A DNA stretch of 64,000 bases, taken from assembly GCF_901933205.1 (NCBI RefSeq), contig NC_044572.1:90052965-90116964 (forward strand), in the 5' to 3' direction. Under the pieces are notes generated by a model, which was not told the DNA's origin, ran no database searches, and saw only the letters and a list, made by a program, of their open reading frames with translations. Shown here one piece after another: positions 26,801 through 36,752 of the stretch. Both the position numbers and the translations under genes were made by a program. Source of the stretch: Camarhynchus parvulus. Its lineage: Eukaryota > Chordata > Aves > Passeriformes > Thraupidae. Within the stretch, counting starts at the first letter, position 1; every line of letters begins with the position of its first letter.

Positions 26801-27168
26801 AGATTCACAGACTAGCTGAGGCTGAAAGGCGTCTCTGTAGATTGTCCAGTTCAACCCATCTGCTCAAGCAGAGTCACACAGAGCTGGTCATCCAAGACCA
26901 TGTCCTGACAGCTTTTGGACATCCATCCCCATAGTAAAGACAGAAATGTTTCTTGGTGTTTGCATGGCCCCCACTGTGTTTCCATTTGTGTAGCTTGCCC
27001 CTTGTGCTGACACTGGGCACCACTGGGAATAGTCAGCTTCTTCTTCTTTCTTCATTCTTCATCAGGTATTTCTACAGAGTCATATGTTCCTCCCCTAGCT
27101 TTCTCTTTTCTGGGTTGAACAGTCCCAGTTCTGTCAGCCTTTCATTGTAGGAGAGATGTTCCCCTCAT
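26801..27168 (-). mobile_element. CR1 LINE, antisense copy with internal deletion
   Basis: The reverse complement of a CR1 3' region. It begins AGATTCACAGACTAGCTGAG (the inverted 3' end), continues through TCCAGTTCAACCCATCTGCT and TTGTGCTGACACTGGGCACC, and reaches GGGTTGAACAGTCCCAGTT and GTAGGAGAGATGTTCCCCTC. Between about 26925 and 26945 the usual inverted block with CTCCACAACCTC and CCACCCTCACAG is missing, so part of the element is deleted. The plus-strand frame at 26953-27150 is the antisense of this copy. Confidence 0.88.
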
Positions 27169-29753
27169 TTTGTTTTCCTTTGTTGCACTTATTCCCCAAA
27201 GTCCACCTTTCCTGCAGCCCAGTTTCTTCAGAAATTTTAATTTATTTTCACTCTCTTAATTGACATTTAAGTGGCATATTCTATTGAGTCCTCTTTCAGA
27301 TTACATTTTCCTTATTGTAAATACAATTCTATTCTCTATACTAGAATTCCTTTCATCCCAGCCGATGCATAAAGTTGAAGTCTCCTTTCTACAATTCTGC
27401 CAACAAACATCAAGTAAAATGGAAAATTACTGCTCTTAAAATTGGAGTCTTATGTCAACCAAGCCACAGCCATCCAGGCTTGAAACTCAAGGTATCTTTT
27501 ATTTGCTGTAAACAAAGAAATTGGACAACTCCACCAATTAATGTCAACTGAAAGAAAACAACTGTCCTGTATAAGACAAGGCAACAGTGCTTGATTTTAT
27601 GACAAAATAGCAGCCTTTTAACTAAAAAACTTTTTCAGAACCCCTCACAGTCTTTTAAACTGTGACCTAGAAAACAGCACCCATAACCCCACCAGCAGCA
27701 CAGCCACCTCCCTCCAACCCCCATCCTGATTCCCCCTTGTTACATAGTTGGGTATTGCTGCCAAGGTCCAGTGCCTATTCCTGCAGCTTTAAGTTTTTTG
27801 TTTGTATTTAATGCTGGAAAAATTTATTGATTCAAAATACAGATGAGAGCAATCCCTTGAAAGAAATTTTTTAAAAAAGAATGTTTATTTGAAACATGAA
27901 TACAAATTTTACATGCTTCATAAAAATGTTACAAAACCTTAAATTTCAGGCTATGATACATTACTAGCTTGAACAATTAAAAAAAATAAGGCAGTAGAAT
28001 AGATTTAATTTATTGAATTTTTAAATCTATTTGCCTTTGTAAAATTATTTGTCTTGAATTGGTCTATTTGATGAAAATAAAATGAATTCTGGAAGGAAAA
28101 TAATATTTAGGAAATTTGGGTTTTTTCTCAGGTTAAATATTGAATAACACACATTATGACACATTAACAAGAAATGTTGTTAATTGTGAGGTAGTTTTTG
28201 AACATGGAGTAGTTGTAGGAACTTAAAATGCATCATTATTTATCCCATCCCACTTTAGAAATGAAGTAAAATCTTAATTTTGACCTTGAGCACAGAAAAC
28301 TCCATGTGAAGCGGATGGAATATAGAAAAATAATTCACAGTGGATTTCTTCTTATCAGTGTGGAAAAATCTGAGAGATGATCTCTTTCAACACTACTTTG
28401 TTACTGTCACTTCCAGAAACTTCCTTCTTTCAGTTAATAGAGTTAGGATGACACTTATTAATATGTCTGGTGTTTGCTTTTATTTACAACCTTGCTGATG
28501 GTGTCCTAGAGGGTGATTTGTTCTGATCAGCTGTCAAAAGTACAATACCATAAGTAGTGATTTAAAATTAAATAAAAACAGGTTTCAGATGCTGTTTTAG
28601 CTTAAGGGATAGGTGCACAGAAGTCTCTTCTGTTTATACAGGTAATGGCTACTCTTACAACTGCTGCATGGCTTGCAGTCATCCAGCCCAACCTACTCAG
28701 CTTGGTCCTTCCAGAGCAATGGAAACCACTCAGGTTTGGACTTGGAAGTCTCCCTGAATGGAAAGTGTATTTGCAGCAAAATTATCTTCTCAGAAAAGTG
28801 CATAATTTTCTGTGCATCCCTGCAGCCTGCATGAAATGTCTAAAATTGCTGGCAGGTGAAAAGGTGTTAAACTACTTGAGGCTTTGTATCTAAAAGCTCT
28901 GTGGATCTGTAATCCATTACTGAAAGCAAGGGGTAAAAATGTTGTATTAATAATAAGAGATGCTGAATTACTTAAAAGTATCCTTAATAATTAAACAATT
29001 TCATTTTACATCAACAACACTTTTGATGACTGTATTTTGCAGAAATACTTTAGCTCAGAGAAAGAAAGACAAAGGTAATTGCAGTATGACTCCAACCCGA
29101 GGGATAGAGCAGAGTGATGCTTTCATCATTAGCTACCCTTTAGCAGAGATGGCTAAAGAAAACAAAGAATCTGGATTTGCCTAAATGAAGTATTAAAGAG
29201 TGAAGTAAAATCAGCTAATAAAAAATGGCATAATAGTAAATTCACCAGTAGACTGGAGGGATATTTTATGACTGTTAGTTTTGTCCCCTGAGATATTACA
29301 GACAATTCATCCAGAAGACTGTAACTCCATGTTGCATAAAGTTCCCTGTGGACATTCCCCTGGAGACCTGCCCTTCCAAAGCTGTTTTCTCTCCACACCA
29401 GCTGTGTCCTGGCAGCTCATCTTTCTGTCAGTAAGATTTCCCCAACCATGGATTCTACTGAGCCACCGTGTCTGCTCTTTCTGTTTTGTTTTGTTGGGTT
29501 TAGTTGCATTTTATTTTAATGTCTTGTAAGGGTGATTGTTCTGTTCTTCCTTCATGGAAGGACAAAAAGAGGTTAGAAAACTTTGTGATATCCTTCTGCA
29601 TCTTGATTCCTCTACCTTCTTTTCAAGATTCTCTTTAACCTTGCCATCTTGGAGGTCTGAAAGTCCTAGGAATAGACTGACAAAGTTCATTCTAGAGCAG
29701 GGAGTGGCAGAGCTGCTCATTTGCCAACAGTTCTTGGTTCTGTACTCTTGTGC
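27169..29753. other. Unassigned AT-rich DNA
   Basis: No repeat or gene recognised. A short C-rich stretch near 27680-27740 stands out from the AT-rich surroundings. Overlapping plus and minus frames between 29150 and 29850 have no recognisable product. Confidence 0.5.
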
Positions 29754-30428
29754 ATGCTGCCCATACCCAGGGTAATGGGTTATATCTGTGAGGGTACAGC
29801 TCCTGGTTTTGTGCATCTGAGAGGGGATATTCCACACAAACATGCACATGAATCGGATTTAAATCTGCCTTACCAGTGGTTGTGTGGCAGGCAGTATAAA
29901 CCTAAGTCCTTGCTCAGGTTTATTTTTTTTCAATCCAATCACATTATATTCTCCTATCTCTTTCCACACTTAATTTTCATTTTAGCATCACAGCAATTCC
30001 ATTATATCTTTCTTAAAACTGAAATATACTTCTGTTTCAAAGTCATGGGTGTAATGCTGCAATGCAAAAGCTGTAAAAAAGCTGTATTTTTTTTTACAGT
30101 CAATGTATTAGCATCTCTTAATTGTTCTAACAGCAAGGAGGGTGTTTCATGGAGACTTAAGTTTTTCAGTGGAAGCTGTGAAATAGTCTGCTTAGGCAGA
30201 AAAAAGATTCAGCAACCTTTGCAATATATCAATTTAAGGAGACTTTTGAGCATCTGCAGTGCAACAGGGAATGAGAAACTTGGGTCACTTATAAGTATTT
30301 GTGTCTTTATATCTGATAATGCTACCATGTTGCATATATATCTATATATGTATGTGTACATACATATATATATCATCAAACAAATGCTAGGCAAATATAA
30401 AACCTTTCAGTTACATAAAGGTAACTAA
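29754..30428 (+). other. Longest non-repeat open frame (224 codons from first ATG), doubtful
   Basis: The longest stop-free stretch outside the CR1 copies; it also extends upstream without an ATG to about 29721. The translation has no domain, signal peptide or motif that I recognise. The last 40 codons run through a TA/GT repeat and give a Tyr/Ile-rich sequence, which argues against a real protein end. Composition is biased to Phe, Ile, Leu, Lys and Cys. I see no convincing splice acceptor at its start. Chance, or part of a long non-coding transcript, is more likely than a gene. Confidence 0.12.
30343..30370 (+). repeat. Near-perfect 28-bp TA/GT palindrome in a microsatellite
   Basis: A 13-bp arm TATATATGTATGT is followed by a 2-nt GT loop and its exact complement ACATACATATATA. 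The whole tract alternates purine and pyrimidine and sits in a longer TA-rich stretch (about 30332-30373). It could extrude as a cruciform. Confidence 0.9.
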
Positions 30429-32274
30429 TGCAAAGTTTTGCCTTGCTTCTTATTTTGATGGAAGGTATCTCTAAATGGGCCAGAATTGTTCTCCTTCCTT
30501 ACCTCATCTCCCCAAACCTTCCAATAATGAATATATCTAACTTCTCTTGACAGTTGCTTCTTATAAATAACATCTTCATTGCAGTGAAGTAAAAACAAGT
30601 AGGAATTTTAGGTTTTGCTAGTCTTGCTTTGAAACGCAAATACTCTGCTAATCACAAGCCATTTGATTCAAAGTATGAATTGTGCTTTAGCAAAAATATG
30701 TTCTTCAAAGTTCACCATTTTCTGAGCTGGTTTCCAGAAAATTTCCTCAGTGGTCTTTGGACAGCCATTGCTCCCAGTAAAAACCAGATATTTCTTAGTC
30801 TTTGTGATTTGAAAATACTGAGTTTTGTCACATCCTAGAGAATTTCCAGAACTGTTATTTTTGCAGCATATATATGATATTTTTTTCTGCCTAAAAATCC
30901 CTAAAATAACTTAGAAGCAGGAAGACAGATATCTGTTTGCATGTCTATTCCTAGTATTCTTGTCTAAACTTATCAGGTGATTTTCTTGAGTATGCACTTC
31001 TCAGTGATGTGCAGTACTTCAGGAAAGGAGAATGTGAAGTAAGACATTTCCTTTCATGCTGAACAACTAAGTATTTTTAACAATTGAAATTCTTTATGCA
31101 GCTTCAGAAAACAATTCAAAGGAATTTGAAAATAATTTGGTTTCTGAAGCTGGAGAGTTCGTCTTGTCCTCTACGCAGTATTATGACCAAGACTGTCATG
31201 TCTTTAAATCAGTTTAAAAATCCTGTGTATTTTCCCTGTGATCTTCTGTAGAAGTAAAGTAGTGTAAAGTACAATAAAATACTTACTTTATCAGTGTGCC
31301 TATTAAGACATAATTAATCTGTGGCCTTATAAGTGTATACAAAGAAAGACGTTAAGTTAGGCCCTTTAAAGTATAAAGAGAAATACAGGTACACATTGTC
31401 TGGAAAGTAAATTTAACAAATTAAAAATTAGATACAAATGCTTGAAAAAAAATACCTATTCAGCTCAGGATACATTCAGCTGTGTTTTTTGCAAGGGTAT
31501 GATTGTTTTCCATGAACAGAGAAATACTGTATAACTGGTTGGAAATCTTGAATTATTTATTCATAAAGATCTAGATATTATCTGCTGAGACTGAAGTACA
31601 AATGCCCCCAAGATAGAAAGGCTGCAAGTTGCACCATGAGTATTTAAGTTTGTAGGACATATTTGCAATGGTATAGTAGTAAAATATTTTTGAGCACATA
31701 GCCATTTTTGAGAGCATCAGCTGAAATATAGTATCTATGCAGAAGAAAATTCAGAAAAGTGAATATATTTAATCTTTATTTTGGTTTCTATCTCTACAGG
31801 CTTGGTTGCATTGAAATAAAGATTCTGAATTAAGCACTAAGATGAGTTTAACAATAGTGTTTTAAAGTCCTTAACAGGCTAGATTGATTCAGGCACTTCA
31901 AAAATAACATGTGAATAGCAACAGGGCATAGCAATGCCCTCATTGTTTCTCTGTTGACATATCAAAATCTGTTGCAGTAAGAAAAATCTCATCATGACTG
32001 GCCTTGGAAAACAAGGAGGGGATATTGTAAAGAAACAGCTTGGGTGGGAGGAGGAATAGGGGAAAATAAAGTCCTTCCAACAAACTCTTTACCACAAGTG
32101 ACAAACAGGTTGCCATTAAATGACAAGTATAATGATTATGATTAAAAGGGAGTTAAAATCATTGTTGCTTAACCAATCAGTTTTCAAAAAGTTTATAGGA
32201 AAGAAGAAAATGCACATACTGAATTAGGATAATCTTAGGATAAAAAAATATTTAGTAAAGGAATAAATAAACCT
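30429..32274. other. Unassigned AT-rich DNA
   Basis: No gene or dispersed repeat recognised. An acceptor-like TTTCTATCTCTACAG at 31785-31799 is not followed by an open frame of useful length. Confidence 0.55.
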
Positions 32275-32447
32275 CCAAAAGTTGAAAGTAGGTTGGATTA
32301 GATTAGATATCAGGAAGAAATTCTTTACTGTGAGGGTGGTGAGGCTCTGGGACAGATTGCCTGGGGCAATTGTGGATGCCCCATCCCTGGAAGTGTTTAA
32401 GGCCATGAGGGCACTGAGTAAACTGATCTAATGGAAGGTGTCCCTGG
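32275..32447 (+). mobile_element. CR1 LINE, 5' portion of a split copy
   Basis: Sense CR1 sequence: GATTAGATATCAGGAAGAAA, TTCTTTACTGTGAGGGTGGT, GATGCCCCATCCCTGGAAGT and ATGGAAGGTGTCCCTGG. This matches the end of the coding region and early 3' UTR of an avian CR1. It breaks at 32447, exactly where an LTR begins, and the missing 3' end resumes at 32853. The two parts were therefore one copy before the LTR inserted. Confidence 0.9.
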
Positions 32448-32852
32448 TGTCCTGGTTGTGGCCAAGGACAGGGGTAATGTTTTCCAGTGGCTGAGAGGGG
32501 GCATGGCCAGACCCAGATGTTATTGGATACTACCTCACGTCATTGCCAGGGGCAGGTGAAAGGGACATTCTGGCTTCCAGGGAGAAGTGTGCGCCTTTCA
32601 GAGGGAGAAAACCTTGTGGGAACAATAGTCCAGTGTTGTTTTATTTTACATTTGTCTTTTATTTTTTCTTGCAGCTTTTGTTATTAAATTGTTGCTGATC
32701 TTCTTGATTTTCTTATCTCATTGCTGTTTCCAGTAAATTGTTCTTCGCTCTCTATCTTTTGTGCTTGCAGTTGGAGGGGGAGAGGAGCAAGCAGCTTGTG
32801 GTCTTTTTAGTGGGAGTACTAAATTGGAGAAAATCTTTCCTAAACCATTACA
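32448..32852 (+). mobile_element. Solo LTR of an ERVL-like endogenous retrovirus, inserted in a CR1
   Basis: A 405-bp block interrupts the CR1. It starts TGTCCTGGTTGTGGCC and ends CCTAAACCATTACA, matching the TG...CA-type termini of a common avian ERVL-like LTR group (TGTCCTGGTT start, TTAAACCA.GACA end). Inside are ATTGGATACTACCTCACGTC, a T-rich stretch with TTATTAAATTGTTGCTG, and GGAGGGGGAGAGGAGCAAGC, in the expected order. No internal gag-pol sequence is present, so it is a solo LTR left by recombination. The left flank CCTGG and right flank TGTAT do not form a clear 5-bp target duplication, perhaps through decay. The 66-codon frame at 32487-32687 has no meaning. ERVL assignment is from memory of the consensus. 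Confidence 0.75.
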
Positions 32853-32922
32853 TGTATGCACGGCAGAGGGGTTGGGAGATGATCTTTTAGGTGCCTTCTA
32901 CTCTAAACCATTCTGTGATTAT
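32853..32922 (+). mobile_element. CR1 LINE, 3' portion of the split copy
   Basis: GGCAGAGGGGTTGGGAGATG, then GATCTTTTAGGTGCCTTCTA and ACCATTCTGTGATTA complete the 3' UTR and tail of the CR1 interrupted at 32447. Orientation and element coordinates fit the upstream part with only a few bases lost. Confidence 0.9.
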
Positions 32923-35900
32923 ACGCCTCTGAAATTACTGCTCTACACCCAGTTAATAAGATAGTAATTAAATGTTGAACAGAATATTACTTCAGAGTCT
33001 GAAGTGTTGTAGTAACAGCTCACCTTTTTCACACACCTTCCCAGCTTCTGAAGAGGTTTTCTGTAGTTTTTGTTGCTCCTTCTTTTGAGTTCTTACTAAA
33101 AGCACTTCTTCTAAGAGGACATGATGCAGATTTGTCCAGCAGTGTGCTGGAGGCAGCACTGTATGCCCTGTACTCCTATCACTGTGGGAAGGGGGTCTAC
33201 CTTCTGCTTGTTCAACCTGGGGGAAGAGCTCTTGTCCAGATACAGCATTCAACAACTTGGATGTCTGGGGAATGTTCTGGATGACTCCAATGAATTAATT
33301 GTTTCTTTATCAAAGGTCACAGTGTATACAGGTACAGGGGTGCACTTGTCAGGGAAATCACGTCGTAATGGTTTTCTAATCTCTTTTGTTCTCATCACAG
33401 AAGCAGGAGGCAGCAGAAGCAGCTGCTCTGTTAGTGCTACTTATCATTAATCTTCAGTCAAGGTCTTTCAGTCTTTCTGAAATTGTCTTGAAATCTGCTG
33501 CAGTGAAAAGGCAAGATTTCTGGGGACCAATACTCTGCCTAAGTCTGCACATTACTTATTTAAATTTTGCAGTCTTGTGTAAAGATATTTGTCTTTCATG
33601 ATTGATTGTGTATAAATGTAATTTCAGTAGAAATCCATTAGAACTTAAATCCCATAGAGATAAGTGAATATTGCATTTTACTATAAAATCAAGTTTACAA
33701 GATCACATTTTGTCCATTTCGTTTTTGAAGTCACCAGTAACACCCTTGTTTAAATTATGAAGAATACATAATATGAGTAGAGATTTACAGGAAAAATAGT
33801 ACACAATCAATTTTTTTCTTCAATCTTATCAGGGACAGATATCACAAGAGGCATAGACTCCATCAGCACACTGAGTGTGTGTGGAGTAGTAGTCATGATG
33901 TAGCACAAAGTGCTGGCATATGGTGACCTTCAGCGCTCAGTCTCTTACTTTAATGATCAGGGATTGGTGTTTACTGATTCCTGTGTTGGACTCTCTGTGT
34001 ATGTTATGTCTACATATCTATACATAGCTTCTGCAGACATTTATTTTGCTTCAGCAGTAGCTAATGACAACACACAGAAGGATCTGTCTTAGACAAGTAT
34101 CAAAAGCAATATGTGTCCCATATGCATGAAGATTGCAGGCTAAAGCAAAGGCTTTAGCGTTACTTTGGCAGTAATTTTTGGCAGAAAAAATTCCTAAATC
34201 ATAAGATGCCTGAAAGTTAAATATAACAGTTGTGTTAGAGAGTTTTATGGCAAGGAATAGGAGGTCTTGTGAAATGTAGCATGTTGTGAAGCAATATATA
34301 TTTTGCTATTGCTTGATGAAATAACAAGCACATTACAGGCATTAATGAAATTGAATCACAAAATACTTCCCCCTAAGGGAGCTAAATGCATTTTGGGGTT
34401 TATGGACACTGTACTTCTTCAGCTTTAATTGACAGGCAACATTACTTTTATCTGCTAGCTTTAGTGAAAATTTACTTAAAAAACAAACATGGACAAAGAG
34501 GTGGATAGGGAAAGTAAAAAGTCCTATGCTTCCTTGTTCAGAAACACCAAAAAAGTCCTGACTGTACCTCAATGGATTATTTCCTTGTGTACGTGTCTAT
34601 TAATTTTGCACACATTTATACAAGTATCATCTTTGGGTTTGCTATTTTTAATTGAAAATCTATTTGCCTTTACTATTGGCCTGACGTGACATAACATCCC
34701 ATGCAGTCCTGATGGCAGCTCAGTAGGCTACCACAGACTCCCCAGCAGAGCAAATGCCAACTCACGCCCGCAGGCAGATGGGAAAGTAAAACATGCATGT
34801 TATTTCCAAACCACTTAAAAAAATAACTTCCCTTACAGCATCAGATGAAAACATATTAAAGAAAATCTGTCTTTTTCCATATTTGGATAAATATGTTCTG
34901 TAAGACCAATTATGTCGAGTAATGTATTTGAACAAATACTCAGCAATTAGGACATTTTGTTGAGTGTATCTGTGGTGACTACCAATCACATCAAAGCCAT
35001 ATTGGTAGCAATCTTCTTTATAATTCCTCTTGCTTAAAAAGAAATTCAGATTCAAAAACATGAAAGATGAAGAAAATATTTGGCACAATCTTTTCTTTTT
35101 CTAACCTATTTTTTATATTCAGTTAAAGCCTAACCAGTTCCTGTTCACAAGGTACTTTAAACTGCTGGCAGTGTGTCTGAGCTTAGTATCATCCTTGTGT
35201 CATGTTTCAGTTGAGATTAGAAACCAACTTTTTAAATATCATAAAATCAAATCAAATGCAAAAAATAAGTTTAAAAAAAACACAAACAAACCAACTAAAC
35301 AAAACCCCAAAAAACCACACAAATCAAAATTAGCTGTTCTGCTTCTGTCCCAAGAGAATGTGCCTTTACTTTGCTAAGATGCAGAAGTGCCTTCTATAAA
35401 ATCGGGTAGCTGTCATCTGCCATACCATGATTTTGCTACTTGCAGATTAAAACAATTTTTCAGACTTCTCTGTTGCTAAACATCATAAACAACTTTTTTT
35501 TTTTAGTGTATATTTGCTGTGTTTTTGTAAAGATTCAGTTCCTTTAGAAATAGTTTGGCTTACCACGTGATACAGAAATCAAATGCAGATAACACATAGT
35601 TAGTTGAATGCTGCCAAAGCACTGCCCAAAGATAGACTGGAAACTGTATTCAGTGTGGGCATCCACTGCTGAAGAAACAAAATATATATATGTTTATAGA
35701 AAGTAACTAAACTTAAAAACTTTTATCTTGCTTCCTATGCTGTCAAAATTATGGTTAGAAATAGAAGTGATGAAAATATAAATCTTCATTTATCTAGCAT
35801 TTAAATTTTAAGAGATATTTTTTAAAAGATAGACTTCTCTGGCCTTCTGACGATATATTGAAGTGGAAAAGTAGGCAATTGAGGGGTTTTTTTTGGTGCT

Positions 35901-36373
35901 CTTTCTACTTTACATCAGGTATAGACTGCGATCAGTTGAAATAATTTTATTCAACTTCCTATGCATATATAGTATGGTTGTTTCTATTCATTTGACACTT
36001 TCTCCATTTCTTTTCTTCCTAAGGATAGTACAGTGTTTGCTCCTCAGCTCTAAGAAAGGGCTTATGGTAATCTATATGGGACATTAATTAGAGTATAGGT
36101 ATGTAACAATATTTTCAGACTGGGTTAGTGATCAACCTGAACTTAGAGGCATAGGCCTCAAAGAAGTGGTCAAAGGATTCACTTCATCATAAAACTCCAA
36201 GATTTTTATGGTGTCTGGGCACTTCAGTGTCTGATTAATTTTGCAATATGCTGGGATTATATACCCAGTGGAATATTCACTCTTTAATAAAATTTAATTT
36301 TATTTCTGTAACTTTATAATCATAATAGAGGAAAAAAAATCAGTAATCATTATCTTGTCACCATAGCAATCCT
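32923..36373. other. Unassigned AT-rich DNA
   Basis: No gene or dispersed repeat recognised. The frame at 33121-33450 (109 codons) has no known relative. A 7-bp-stem hairpin, CTAAAGC-AAAG-GCTTTAG, lies near 34140. The A/C tract at 35264-35330 is listed separately. Confidence 0.55.
35264..35330 (+). repeat. A/C-rich, nearly G-free tract
   Basis: About 65 bp composed almost only of A and C (AAACACAAACAAACC, AAACAAAACCCCAAAAAACC). Such strand asymmetry is typical of degenerate A-rich microsatellite DNA. No adjoining element explains it as a tail. Confidence 0.8.
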
Positions 36374-36752
36374 AGCTGGAAAAGGCTTTAAGTTAACGAA
36401 ATTCTATCTGCATTATTATTGGAAAAGTTCTCCTAATCTGATTTTAAAGCCTTCTGAAATGGTGATTGTGCAAACCTGCCTTCTCCAGTGCTTGGCTACC
36501 AGGGTTTTTTCATCATGTCTAACCAGAATCATTCTTGCTGCAAACTAAACTAGTTACTGTCTTCTTTTTGAAAAAGAGTTGAGATTATTCTTATTGCCTT
36601 TATGAAAGGAGGCTTTTATATTAAACACTATCAGATCCCCTCTTTCCAGCAAGGTTAAAGCCCAATTTTTTGTTAAAGTTGTTTTTTTCTGGACCTCTGG
36701 TCCTTTCTCATGCTCATCTCTGGACACACTGTCTTTGGACCACAGCCTCATT
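36374..36752 (-). mobile_element. Ancient CR1/L3-like LINE fragment, antisense
   Basis: The reverse complement of an old CR1 3' half. It begins AGCTGGAAAAGGCTTTAA (the inverted 3' UTR) and passes CTTGCTGCAAACTAAACTAG. It then runs through ATCAGATCCCCTCTTTCCAG, AAAGCCCAATTTTTTGTTAA and CATGCTCATCTCTGGACACA, where the C-terminal reverse-transcriptase region would be. It is strongly diverged and full of indels, like the 7980-8245 copy, and older than the other CR1 elements here. The minus-strand frame 36554-36751 falls inside it. Confidence 0.68.

Noticed and set aside
31785..31799. Splice-acceptor-like TTTCTATCTCTACAG
   Set aside because: The following sequence quickly meets stops and no donor or conserved frame follows.
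33373..33450. Possible exon after a pyrimidine tract ending CATCACAG
   Set aside because: The open stretch gives a low-complexity Ala/Glu/Leu translation with no family match and no convincing donor.
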